DNA of 64,000 nucleotides, taken from assembly GCF_010015475.1 (NCBI RefSeq), contig NZ_SSNI01000009.1, positions 1 through 64,000 on the forward strand. The letters run 5' to 3'. The notes under the pieces were generated by a model that saw only the letters and a program-made list of their open reading frames with translations, had not been told where the DNA came from and ran no database searches. Positions within the stretch are counted from its first letter, which is position 1. Each line of letters begins with the position of its first letter. The stretch comes from Pontibacter pamirensis (GTDB lineage Bacteria > Bacteroidota > Bacteroidia > Cytophagales > Hymenobacteraceae). A program made the translations under genes and the position numbers. This document shows, piece after piece, positions 55,595 to 64,000 of this stretch.

Positions 55595-57052
55595 TTATCT
55601 GTACAGCACCAGTTTGGAGAGCTCTTTAGAAGGCAAATCAGAGGCACCCATCATGTAAATGTCAATGGCACGTGCTGCTTCCCGTCCGTCAGAAATGGCC
55701 CATACCACCAGCGACTGCCCACGAAAGGAATCGCCGGCTGCGAATATGCCAGGTACATTTGTCTGCCAGTCCTGCAGTTTAAAATTCCCTCGCTGGTCTG
55801 TCTCTATATCGAAGCTTGCTTTGAAAGCATCGTGCATCGGGCGCTCATAGCCGATGGCTATCATACCCAGGTCGCAAGGAAGTATCTTTTCGCTTTCTGC
55901 TTTCTCAGTGTACTCACGTCCGTTTTTCCATTCCAGTTCTACCACCTTCAGGCCTGTGACATGCCCGTTCTCGTCGCCTACAAATTCTTTTGTAAGCCAG
56001 CCCCAGCTACGCTCACAGCCTTCTTCGTGTGAGCTGGAGGAGGTGTAGGTCATAGGCGTCTCCGGCCATGGGTTATCTGGAGGGCGAACGGTAGAGGGCA
56101 TGGTGCGATACTGCAATTGGCTCACAGAGGCTGCAAACTGACGGTTGGCTGTTCCCACGCAGTCAGAGCCCGTGTCGCCACCGCCCACCACGAGTACATG
56201 TTTGTCGCGGGCATACAAGTCTTCTTCCGCTGGTATATCCTCCCCAGCCACTCTTCGGTTATGCAGCGTCAGGTAGTCCATCGCAAAATGAATTCCTTTC
56301 AGGTGGCTACCAGGAATATTCAGTGGTCTTGGCTTGGTTGAACCAATGGCAAGCAGCACGGCATCATACTTCCTGTGTAGTTTCTTCAGGCTAATGTCTT
56401 TTCCTATTTCCTGTCCTAAATGGAATTGAACGCCTTCTTCCTCCAGAACAGCGAGGCGGCGGTCGATCGTCCACTTCTCCAGCTTAAAGTCAGGTATACC
56501 GTAACGCAGCAGACCGCCGGCCTTATCGTCTTTGTCGTAGACATCCACCTTGTGCCCCGCCTGGTTCAGTTGGGCTGCGGCTGCCAGACCAGCAGGTCCG
56601 GAGCCGATAACAGCCACCTTTTTGCCTGTTCGGCGCACGGGAGGCTGCGCTTTTACAAGCCCCAATTCAAATGACTTCTCCGCAATAGCTTTCTCAATAT
56701 GCTCGATGGCTACAGCAGGCTTGTTAATAGACAGCACACAACTGGACTCGCAGGGAGCAGGGCAGATGCGGCCCGTGAACTCAGGAAAGTTGTTCGTGCT
56801 GTACAAAATCTGCGCGGCACGTTCCCATTCGCCGTCATAAACCGCGTCGTTGAAGTCCGGAATCAGGTTGCCTAAAGGGCAGCCGTTGTGGCAGAAAGGC
56901 ACGCCGCAGTCCATGCAGCGGGCAGCCTGTATCTTCGTCTTTTCCTCCGGAAATTCAGTGTATATTTCGTTTGAGTCGTTTATTCTTTGTTTCGGATCGC
57001 GCGCTGCTGGCAGCTCACGGTTATATTTCAAAAATCCATCTTCTTTTCCCAT
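55595..57052 (-). CDS. gltD: Glutamate synthase, small subunit
   Basis: The 485-residue iron-sulfur flavoprotein supplies electrons from NADPH to GltB. N-terminal cysteine clusters are seen in CMDCGVPFCHNGCPLGN and ICPAPCESSC. The FAD motif is VAVIGSGPAGLAAAAQLNQA and the NADPH motif is VLVVGGGDTGSDCVGTANRQ. It overlaps the gltB stop by 1 nt, so translation is coupled. It is followed by a strong terminator. All motifs look intact. Confidence 0.97.
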   Translation of the reverse strand: MGKEDGFLKYNRELPAARDPKQRINDSNEIYTEFPEEKTKIQAARCMDCGVPFCHNGCPLGNLIPDFNDAVYDGEWERAAQILYSTNNFPEFTGRICPAPCESSCVLSINKPAVAIEHIEKAIAEKSFELGLVKAQPPVRRTGKKVAVIGSGPAGLAAAAQLNQAGHKVDVYDKDDKAGGLLRYGIPDFKLEKWTIDRRLAVLEEEGVQFHLGQEIGKDISLKKLHRKYDAVLLAIGSTKPRPLNIPGSHLKGIHFAMDYLTLHNRRVAGEDIPAEEDLYARDKHVLVVGGGDTGSDCVGTANRQFAASVSQLQYRTMPSTVRPPDNPWPETPMTYTSSSSHEEGCERSWGWLTKEFVGDENGHVTGLKVVELEWKNGREYTEKAESEKILPCDLGMIAIGYERPMHDAFKASFDIETDQRGNFKLQDWQTNVPGIFAAGDSFRGQSLVVWAISDGREAARAIDIYMMGASDLPSKELSKLVLYR

Positions 57053-60000
57053 CAGGCTACTTCTTTAAGCATTTCACTTTCTTTTACTTTTAATGCCTTC
57101 TTCAGGTCGTGTGGCATCACCTTCTGGAAGAACTTCTGGTCGGCATGCCAGGCTTTCAGCATTTGCTGTGCCAGCACACTACCGGTATAGAACGCATGCT
57201 CCTTCAGCTTCAGCTCTATCCAAGCCAGGTCTTCCTCATTCGGTTGCTCCAGGTCTACCATATCCAGGTTGCATTGATCTGCGAAAGCATTCGCAGGGTC
57301 ATAGACGTAGGCCATACCACCGCTCATACCAGCCGCAAAGTTTTTACCTACCGAACCAAGAACCAGCACCTTACCACCAGTCATATATTCGCAACCGTGG
57401 TCGCCGATGCCTTCCACTACTGCTTCTGCTCCGGAATTACGCACGCAAAAACGCTCTCCTGCCATACCGTTGATATAGGCAGTACCGGAGGTAGCACCGT
57501 ATAAGGCTACGTTGCCGGTAATGATATGCTCATGCGCCACATACGTGGTGCCCTCAAACGGCTGCAGAATCAGCTTGCCACCAGATAGCCCTTTGCCCAG
57601 GTAATCGTTGGCTTCGCCAATAAGCCGGAAGGTGAGGCCAGGTGCCAGGAAGCCGCCGAAGGTTTGCCCGGCAGAACCATGAAAGGTTGCCTTGAAGCTG
57701 TGTTCCGGTAAACCTGCCTTTCCGTGCTCCAGGGATACCTCATAAGAGAGCATGGCACCTACCGTGCGGTCTACGTTGATGATGCGGTGTTCTACTTCGG
57801 TTTTGCCTTTCTTGTAGTCACGGATTAGCTTTCTGTCCAGTATCTGCTCAATATCATGCACCTGGTGAATCTGGTTGTAGATACCCACATTGTTCGGCAC
57901 TACCTCCTTGTGCAGGATAGGGGCGAAGTTTAGGTTCTTCAACTTCCAGTGGTTCAGGTTGTTCCGTACTTTCAGTACCTGGCTCTGGCCCACCATCTCG
58001 TTGATAGTACGGAAGCCCAGTGATGCCATGATCTGCCGCAACTCCTCGACCATAAACTGGAATAGGTTCACCACGTACTCCGGCTCGCCGGTAAACAGCT
58101 GCCGCAGCTCCGGGTTTTGCGTTGCAATACCCACAGGGCAGGTGTTCATGTGGCACTTGCGCATCATGATACAGCCTTCGGCAATCAGGGCGGCGGTGGC
58201 AACACCGTATTCTTCTGCGCCTAATAGTGTGGCCACAGCAAGGTCATACCCCGTCATCAGCTTACCGTCTGTTTGCAGCACCACGCGGCTGCGCAGGTTA
58301 TTCTTCACCAGTGTCTGATGTGCCTCAGCTAAACCGATTTCCCAGGGCAGACCGGCATGACGAATAGAACTAAGAGGGCTTGCACCAGTACCTCCGTCGG
58401 CACCGGATATCATGATGGCGTCTGCTTTCGCTTTGGCCACACCTGCAGCAATAGTACCCACGCCTGCCTCTGCTACCAGTTTCACATTGATCCGGGCATT
58501 CGGGTTGGCATTTTTCAGATCATAAATCAGCTGCTTCAGGTCCTCTATCGAGTATATGTCGTGGTGCGGCGGCGGTGAAATCAGGCCTACACCCGGTGTA
58601 GAATGACGCACCCGTGCAATCCAGCCGTCTACTTTATGTCCAGGCAGCTGTCCGCCTTCTCCAGGCTTGGCACCTTGTGCAATTTTTATCTGTATTTCAT
58701 CAGCGTTCGCCAGGTAATGGCTTGTTACTCCGAAGCGGCCGGAGGCCACCTGCTTAATAGCTGATCGTTCTGAATCGCCATTAGGCTTCACAACATAACG
58801 CGCCTCGTCTTCGCCGCCTTCGCCGCTGTTGCTCTTTCCGCCGATGCGGTTCATGGCTATGGCCAGTGTGCTGTGCGCCTCATGCGAGAGGGAGCCAAAG
58901 GACATTGCCCCGGTGGCAAAGCGTTTGAGTATAGTCTCTGCTGGCTCTACTTCTTCAATTGGCACCGACTGGCGCTTACGGAATTCGAACAGGTTGCGGA
59001 GTGTTATGGTGGACTCCTGGTGCTTGCGCACATGCTGCGAGTATTCCTGGTACAGGCGGAAGTCATTCAATCGCGTAGATTTCTGCAGCAAGTGAATAAT
59101 CTCCGGACGCAGCAGGTGTTCTTCGCCTCTTCTTCTCCACTGGAAGAAGCCACCTGTTTCCAGCAGGTTGTTTTCTTCCAGGTACGCAGACTGGTGCTTA
59201 ATAAGCGCCTCTTTCTCCAAATCCTCGAAGTTCAAACCTTCCAGTCGGCTGGTTGTGCCTTTGAAGCATTTCTGAATTACTTCCTGCCCGAACCCTAAGC
59301 ACTCAAAAATCTGGGCGCTCTGGTAAGACTGAAGGGTACTGATACCCATTTTGGAGAGAATTTTCAGCAAACCGTTTCCGACAGCATAAATAAAGTTATC
59401 CGCGTAGGCTGCAAAAGGCACCGAGGTATCCAGTTTTTCCTGCTGCAGCAGGCTCTGAATAGTATCATACACCATATATGGGTATACACAGCTGGCGCCA
59501 TACCCAATTATAGTAGCGAAATGGTGCGTTTCCCATGCGTCTCCGGCCTCAACCACCAATCCCGTTTTCGTTCGGATGCGCTTGTGCACCAGGTGATGGT
59601 GAATGGCACCTACAGCTAAAAGCGAAGGGATAGCGGCACAGGTGGGGCCAATGGCACGGTTAGATATGATGAGTATTTTCTTACCGTCACGCACGGCTGC
59701 CTCTGCCTCTTCACATATGGTATCCAGTGCTTTTTGCAAGGCACCTGTCTCTGTAGTAGGGAAGGTGGCCTTTATATAAGTGTGCTCAAACCCTTCCGAG
59801 CCAAGGTTGATGATCTTATTAAAATCCCCGTGGCTCAGTACCGGATGCGAAATATGTATCTGGCGCGTGTGGGCAGGCGTTTCATCCAGCACGTTCAGCG
59901 ACTCTCCTAAACGAGTGAAAAGCGACATCACCAGGCGTTCGCGGATAGGGTCAATCGGTGGGTTACTCACCTGCGCAAAATGCTGCTTAAAGTAATTGGA

Positions 60001-61554
60001 CACGTGCTGGCTTTGCAGCGAGAGCACTGCCAGCGGAGCATCAGAACCCATGCTGCCCAAAGGCTCTTTGCCTGTGGTTGCCATCGGTTTAATGATCAGC
60101 TTTAAGTCCTCGGCCGTATAGCCGTAAGCCTTTTGCTTTTGCAGCAGCTCGTCCGGTAATATCTCGTTCAGACAGAAGTTAGGTTCCGGCTGCTGGTGCA
60201 GCTTAATACGGTTTTGCTGAATCCACTCAAAATAAGGCTTATCGTTGCAGACAATGCGCTTTATCTCCTCATCCTCATAAATCTTGTTCTCTTCAAGGTT
60301 AGCCAGGAGCATCTTACCAGGTTGCAGTCTGCCCCGTCGCACAACGTCTTTCGGGTTAACAGGGAGCGCACCGGCCTCTGATGCCATGATCAGGCGCCCT
60401 TGCTTTGTCACGCAAAAACGCACGGGGCGCAGACCATTGCGATCCAGTGTGGCGCCAATCTGTTTGCCGTCGGTAAAGAACAGGGCGGCAGGACCATCCC
60501 AGGGCTCCATCAGGGAAGCGTGGTATTTATAGAAAGCTTTTCTGTAAGGGTCCATAAAAGGGTTGTCCTGCCAGGCTTCCGGCACCAGCATCATCATCAC
60601 GTGGGGGAGAGGCCTTCCGGCTAACGTCAGCAACTCCACCATTGCATCCAGGTTGGCAGAATCTGAGTTCTCCGGGTTTGTGATAGGTAGCAGCCATTTC
60701 ATCTCCTCTTCTGTGAACAGGGGAGAGTACATCAGGGCCTCCTTCGACTTCATCTTGGTCACGTTTCCGCGGATGGTGTTTATCTCGCCATTGTGCGCGA
60801 TAAAACGGAAAGGCTGTGCCAGTTTCCAGTTAGGAAAGGTGTTGGTGGAGAAGCGGGAGTGCACCACCGCCAGGGCAGACTTAAAGTCAGGGTGGCGAAG
60901 ATCGTGGTAATACTTCTCAACCTGGTCTGTTTTCAGCTGACCTTTATATATAATAGTGCGCGAGGAGAGACTGGCAATAAAAAAGGTGCCGTTCTCGCCA
61001 CTCACTGTTTTTTTTATTTCGTGTGTTATCAAGCTGCGCAACACAAACAGCTTCCGCTCCAGTTCATCCTCCTTAATGTTCGGATCAACGGGCTTTACAA
61101 ACACCTGCTCAATGTACGGCTCTACCGCTTTCGCTTCGTGACCGGGAACGCGACCGTTTACAGGTACTAAACGGTAGCCCAGCAAATCAAAGCCCATCTT
61201 GCGGATGCACTGGTTCATGGTCTGGCGGCATTTATCCCTTACCTCGTACACCGACGGGAAGAAAATCATCCCGACACCATAGAAGCCAGGCTGAGGAAGC
61301 TGAATGGCAAACTCATCCAACTGCTTTTTGAAAAACTCATGCGGTAATTGCACCAGAATTCCGGCACCGTCCCCCGTCTCAGAATCACTTCCTGTAGCAC
61401 CGCGGTGCTCCATATTCGTTAGCATGGTCAATGCATCCTTCACGATGCTGTGTGCTTTTTTCCCGTTCAGGTTTACAACACATCCCACTCCGCAGGAATC
61501 ATGCTCAAACTCGGATCTGTACAACCCTGGATTTATTGTATTATCTTGATTCAT
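57052..61554 (-). CDS. gltB: Glutamate synthase, large subunit
   Basis: The 1500-residue enzyme converts 2-oxoglutarate and glutamine to two glutamates. The N-terminal class-II amidotransferase begins after a short propeptide, with the nucleophile Cys in FEHDSCGVGCVVN. The FMN-binding synthase domain follows (SGEGGEDEARYVVKPNG, GGTGASPLSSIRHAG). The 3Fe-4S cysteine cluster is CHMNTCPVGIATQ, and the C-terminal GXGXG beta-helix has GLSGGKLIL and NSGAEAVVEGIGDHGCEYMT. Length is typical. It is the first gene of gltBD. Confidence 0.97.
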   Translation of the reverse strand: MNQDNTINPGLYRSEFEHDSCGVGCVVNLNGKKAHSIVKDALTMLTNMEHRGATGSDSETGDGAGILVQLPHEFFKKQLDEFAIQLPQPGFYGVGMIFFPSVYEVRDKCRQTMNQCIRKMGFDLLGYRLVPVNGRVPGHEAKAVEPYIEQVFVKPVDPNIKEDELERKLFVLRSLITHEIKKTVSGENGTFFIASLSSRTIIYKGQLKTDQVEKYYHDLRHPDFKSALAVVHSRFSTNTFPNWKLAQPFRFIAHNGEINTIRGNVTKMKSKEALMYSPLFTEEEMKWLLPITNPENSDSANLDAMVELLTLAGRPLPHVMMMLVPEAWQDNPFMDPYRKAFYKYHASLMEPWDGPAALFFTDGKQIGATLDRNGLRPVRFCVTKQGRLIMASEAGALPVNPKDVVRRGRLQPGKMLLANLEENKIYEDEEIKRIVCNDKPYFEWIQQNRIKLHQQPEPNFCLNEILPDELLQKQKAYGYTAEDLKLIIKPMATTGKEPLGSMGSDAPLAVLSLQSQHVSNYFKQHFAQVSNPPIDPIRERLVMSLFTRLGESLNVLDETPAHTRQIHISHPVLSHGDFNKIINLGSEGFEHTYIKATFPTTETGALQKALDTICEEAEAAVRDGKKILIISNRAIGPTCAAIPSLLAVGAIHHHLVHKRIRTKTGLVVEAGDAWETHHFATIIGYGASCVYPYMVYDTIQSLLQQEKLDTSVPFAAYADNFIYAVGNGLLKILSKMGISTLQSYQSAQIFECLGFGQEVIQKCFKGTTSRLEGLNFEDLEKEALIKHQSAYLEENNLLETGGFFQWRRRGEEHLLRPEIIHLLQKSTRLNDFRLYQEYSQHVRKHQESTITLRNLFEFRKRQSVPIEEVEPAETILKRFATGAMSFGSLSHEAHSTLAIAMNRIGGKSNSGEGGEDEARYVVKPNGDSERSAIKQVASGRFGVTSHYLANADEIQIKIAQGAKPGEGGQLPGHKVDGWIARVRHSTPGVGLISPPPHHDIYSIEDLKQLIYDLKNANPNARINVKLVAEAGVGTIAAGVAKAKADAIMISGADGGTGASPLSSIRHAGLPWEIGLAEAHQTLVKNNLRSRVVLQTDGKLMTGYDLAVATLLGAEEYGVATAALIAEGCIMMRKCHMNTCPVGIATQNPELRQLFTGEPEYVVNLFQFMVEELRQIMASLGFRTINEMVGQSQVLKVRNNLNHWKLKNLNFAPILHKEVVPNNVGIYNQIHQVHDIEQILDRKLIRDYKKGKTEVEHRIINVDRTVGAMLSYEVSLEHGKAGLPEHSFKATFHGSAGQTFGGFLAPGLTFRLIGEANDYLGKGLSGGKLILQPFEGTTYVAHEHIITGNVALYGATSGTAYINGMAGERFCVRNSGAEAVVEGIGDHGCEYMTGGKVLVLGSVGKNFAAGMSGGMAYVYDPANAFADQCNLDMVDLEQPNEEDLAWIELKLKEHAFYTGSVLAQQMLKAWHADQKFFQKVMPHDLKKALKVKESEMLKEVA

Positions 61555-62055
61555 CTAACATTAACTGAGGTAAACATTTACTTATTTGTGTAAACGAATG
61601 CATAATTTACTACAAGAATCGTCAAAAAACAAATTATTCCTTATAGATATCGTATTAGAACTACGTTTTTAGATGAAAAATCAGCAAAAAAGATGTACTT
61701 TATATAAATTAGTTTAAAAATGCAGGTGCCTATCAGGACAAACTATTGCCATGTTCGCAAAGATTAAAATTTTGAGTTTTTGTTAGAAAATGTAAGTTAC
61801 TTAACCGGATTCGGTACGGTTCAAAGAGAAGAAGTGTAAATCCTGCCAAACTGTTGATAGGACATCGCTTAAGCATGACTTCGAACTATTCTCTCCTAAA
61901 TGTAAGCCACGATCCTTACTATAGTCACAATGGCAGTGACAGAAGCTATTTGTAAAAGTTAAAATGTGATATGTCAATCTTTTCTGTTGTATATTGTTAA
62001 ATTGTTAAGTATTATTGATTACAGATAATCAAATGGCAAAATATAACCTAATCTG
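61555..62055. other. Divergent gap between gltB and the nickel permease gene
   Basis: The gap is AT-rich and holds the promoters of both flanking genes. No riboswitch-like structure or gene was recognised. Confidence 0.5.
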
Positions 62056-62661
62056 ATGGAAACATTCTTGCCTATCTTGTTTGCCGCGCTGGTTGGGATG
62101 GGGCATGCCTTTGAAGCGGATCACCTGATTGCCGTCGGTAACATCATTACGAGGCGCGATAGCCTGGTACTGGCAGTGAAGGATGGCTTCTACTGGGGGC
62201 TTGGCCATACAACAACACTGGTCATAGTAGGATCGGTGATTTTGTTAAGCCGCGCCACTTTTCTGAGCTCAGGTTACTTCGAGGCCTTTGTGGGACTGAT
62301 GTTAATCATAATGGGCATTAGCAGGCTCACGAACAGGCGTAATTTTGCCGGAGCAGGCGCTGCCCGCTACCAGCACAGTGTAGCGTATACTGTTGGCCTG
62401 CTGCACGGCCTGGCCGGTAGCGGTGCCCTTGTACTACTGGTGATGAGCGAAATCAGCGACATAATGTTAGGTATCACTTACCTGCTTGTTTTTGGTATGG
62501 GCTCTATTGTTGGTATGTTCATAGCGGCGGGTCTGTTTAGTATTCCGTTTACACAGCGTATGAAGATCAACAAGACCTTTCGATCAGGTATTGTGGTCGT
62601 GTCTTCGCTGATCTGTGTTCTTTATGGCAGCTGGATGATATACCAGAACCTGATTGCTTGA
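62056..62661 (+). CDS. ureH: UreH-like nickel permease of the urease cluster
   Basis: The 201-residue membrane protein has about six hydrophobic segments. MGHAFEADHLIAVGNIITRR in the first segment matches the metal-binding His-x4-Asp-His motif of nickel/cobalt transporters, and FYWGLGHTTTLVIVG is the second conserved signature. UreH-type permeases supply nickel for urease. It lies directly upstream of the urease structural genes on the same strand, which supports that role. It is shorter than NixA/HoxN proteins, as usual for UreH. Confidence 0.85.
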   Translation: METFLPILFAALVGMGHAFEADHLIAVGNIITRRDSLVLAVKDGFYWGLGHTTTLVIVGSVILLSRATFLSSGYFEAFVGLMLIIMGISRLTNRRNFAGAGAARYQHSVAYTVGLLHGLAGSGALVLLVMSEISDIMLGITYLLVFGMGSIVGMFIAAGLFSIPFTQRMKINKTFRSGIVVVSSLICVLYGSWMIYQNLIA

Positions 62662-62801
62662 ACCTGGAGGCATAAACGCAAAGTCATTATTGATAGTCTG
62701 TTCATGCCAGGAGAGGCAGCTATTTCAGAAAGCACTGTTTTTCTAATTACTTAGCTGCTTATTTATATATATAGCATCTTCAAGTTTTAACGCCACAACA
62801 A

Positions 62802-63554
62802 ATGCACCTATCGCCTAAAGACATTGACAAGCTGGTTTTGCATAACGCAGGATTTGTGGCCCAGAAACGACATGCACGGGGACTGCTGTTGAATTACCCC
62901 GAAGCGGTGGCGTTGATTGCCACACAATTGCTGGAGTTTATCAGAGACGGTGAGAACGTAGCCACACTCATGGACAAAGGTAAAAAGATACTGGGGCTGT
63001 GTGATGTGATGCACGGTGTGGCCGATATGGTGGCCGAAGTGCAGGTGGAGGGTACTTTCCCGGATGGCACAAAGCTCGTAACGGTGCACCACCCCATCTG
63101 CCGCGAGCGTGGCCTCCCTGAGTTGGCTTTGTATGGCTCAGGCCTGAGTTATGATAAAAAAACCATAACGCCGGAAAATACAGTGAATGAAAATCCGGGG
63201 GAGTATATGCTGGCACCGGAAGAACTCACCTTAAACGAGGGGCGCGATATCATAGAAATGGATGTGACCAACATGGGTGACCGGCCGGTGCAGGTGGGTT
63301 CTCACTATCCTTTTTTTGAAACTAACGCCCTATTGCAGTTCGACCGAGGGAAAGCTTTTGGCTACCGCCTGAACATACCCGCCGGTACAGCTGTGCGCTT
63401 TGAGCCCGGCGAACGGAAGAGGGTGCAACTGGTGTCCCTGGCCGGTGAGCGGACGGTCTACGGTGGCAACAATTTAACTGGAGGGCAGCTGACAGAAAAG
63501 CATAAAGCCGATGCCCTGGAAAGAGCCAAAGCAGCAGGCTTTCTGTCTCGTTGA
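62802..63554 (+). CDS. ureAB: Fused urease gamma-beta subunit
   Basis: The 250-residue protein joins two urease subunits that are separate in many bacteria. Residues 1-100 are the gamma subunit ([20 protein letters not shown] and [20 protein letters not shown]). Residues from about 128 are the beta subunit ([60 protein letters not shown]). The same fusion is known in Helicobacter UreA. It assembles with UreC to hydrolyse urea to ammonia and carbamate. An A/C-rich spacer with repeated CAATCAAC-like units separates it from ureC. Confidence 0.94.
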   Translation: MHLSPKDIDKLVLHNAGFVAQKRHARGLLLNYPEAVALIATQLLEFIRDGENVATLMDKGKKILGLCDVMHGVADMVAEVQVEGTFPDGTKLVTVHHPICRERGLPELALYGSGLSYDKKTITPENTVNENPGEYMLAPEELTLNEGRDIIEMDVTNMGDRPVQVGSHYPFFETNALLQFDRGKAFGYRLNIPAGTAVRFEPGERKRVQLVSLAGERTVYGGNNLTGGQLTEKHKADALERAKAAGFLSR

Positions 63555-63653
63555 TTGTTAATCGTTGTTCGTATTCCGAAACTCATTCATTATAAACCAA
63601 TTCAATCAACACACAACAAATAACAATCAACAATTAAACAAACAATCAACGCT

Positions 63654-64000
63654 ATGAGCTTCCAAATAGACCGCCGCGCCTATGCCGACATGTATGGCCC
63701 TACTGTAGGAGACAAGGTGCGCCTGGGCGATACCAGCCTGCTGGTAGAGGTGGAGAAAGACTACAGTGTCTATGGTGAAGAGTGTAAGTTTGGAGGAGGT
63801 AAGGTGTTGCGTGATGGCATGGGCCAGGCTGCTGGTATAGCACAGGCCGATGCCCTGGATTTGATGATAACCAATGCGCTAGTGATTGATTATACAGGTA
63901 TATATAAAGCTGACATCGGCATCAAAGACGGACGCATATCGGGTATAGGAAAAGGTGGCAACCCACACATAATGCCGGGTATAACCCCAGGTATGGTGGT
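63654..64000 (+). CDS. ureC: Urease alpha subunit, 5' part
   Basis: The catalytic subunit of urease begins at ATG 63654 and is cut by the window edge after about 115 residues of roughly 570. The start [20 protein letters not shown] and the following [20 protein letters not shown] are characteristic. The nickel-binding residues lie in the missing part. It follows the fused gamma-beta gene after a 99-nt gap. Confidence 0.95.
   Translation, partial: MSFQIDRRAYADMYGPTVGDKVRLGDTSLLVEVEKDYSVYGEECKFGGGKVLRDGMGQAAGIAQADALDLMITNALVIDYTGIYKADIGIKDGRISGIGKGGNPHIMPGITPGMV

Overview
The window looks like chromosome of an aerobic Bacteroidota bacterium, most plausibly a Hymenobacteraceae / Pontibacter-like genus. 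This is inferred from several family-level marks: type IX secretion (T9SS) C-terminal sorting domains, a SusC/SusD/SusE cluster with an ECF sigma and a FecR anti-sigma, a DUF6377 sensor-regulator, weak Shine-Dalgarno sequences and Bacteroidota-type dispersed hairpin repeats. No rRNA, tRNA, CRISPR array, prophage or intact insertion sequence was seen.

Layout. 1-1.05 kb: 3' end of a T9SS-exported, multi-domain surface protein. 1.3-7.0 kb (minus): secreted M28 peptidase, then the oxidative pentose phosphate genes gnd, zwf and pgl. 7.5-9.7 kb (minus): an adrenodoxin-type ferredoxin with its thioredoxin-reductase-like ferredoxin reductase, and a DUF72 protein. 9.9-14.8 kb: two tandem Arg/Tyr/Gly/Asn-rich low-complexity genes, each with its own terminator, then a STAS protein, a LuxR-type response regulator, an unrecognised 136-aa protein and an HMA-AraC fusion regulator. 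14.9-19.3 kb (minus): ammonium transporter, secreted alpha/beta hydrolase, S8 peptidase lipoprotein. 19.8-24.0 kb: a decay zone with a badly broken FucP-family sugar transporter, an MscS channel, a relic of an amidohydrolase, a second STAS gene and over 1 kb of apparently empty DNA. 24.0-26.1 kb (minus): M1 peptidase and a small GNAT acetyltransferase.

26.4-47.6 kb is a carbohydrate-utilisation region, almost entirely on the plus strand: a T9SS-exported GH13 enzyme, a secreted GH5-like enzyme, a lipoprotein alpha-amylase, galK-galT, an ECF sigma factor, a DUF6377 regulator, a deleted relic of a debranching-type glycosidase, then FecR, SusC, SusD and SusE. It reads as an alpha-glucan utilisation locus with galactose (Leloir) genes attached. 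A Gfo/Idh/MocA oxidoreductase, a small conserved protein and an NDH-2 type dehydrogenase follow.

51-64 kb is dominated by nitrogen metabolism: aldehyde dehydrogenase, cyanophycin synthetase (cphA), glutamate synthase (gltD, gltB), then on the plus strand a UreH-like nickel permease, a fused urease gamma-beta subunit and the start of ureC, cut by the window edge. Together with amtB this gives ammonium uptake, ammonium release from urea, assimilation into glutamate and possible storage as cyanophycin.

The most unusual items are the tandem lysine-poor disordered proteins, the HMA-AraC fusion, the fresh pseudogenes around the sugar genes, and a perfect 28-bp inverted repeat resembling REP/RAYT elements. 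No wholly new system could be proved from sequence alone.
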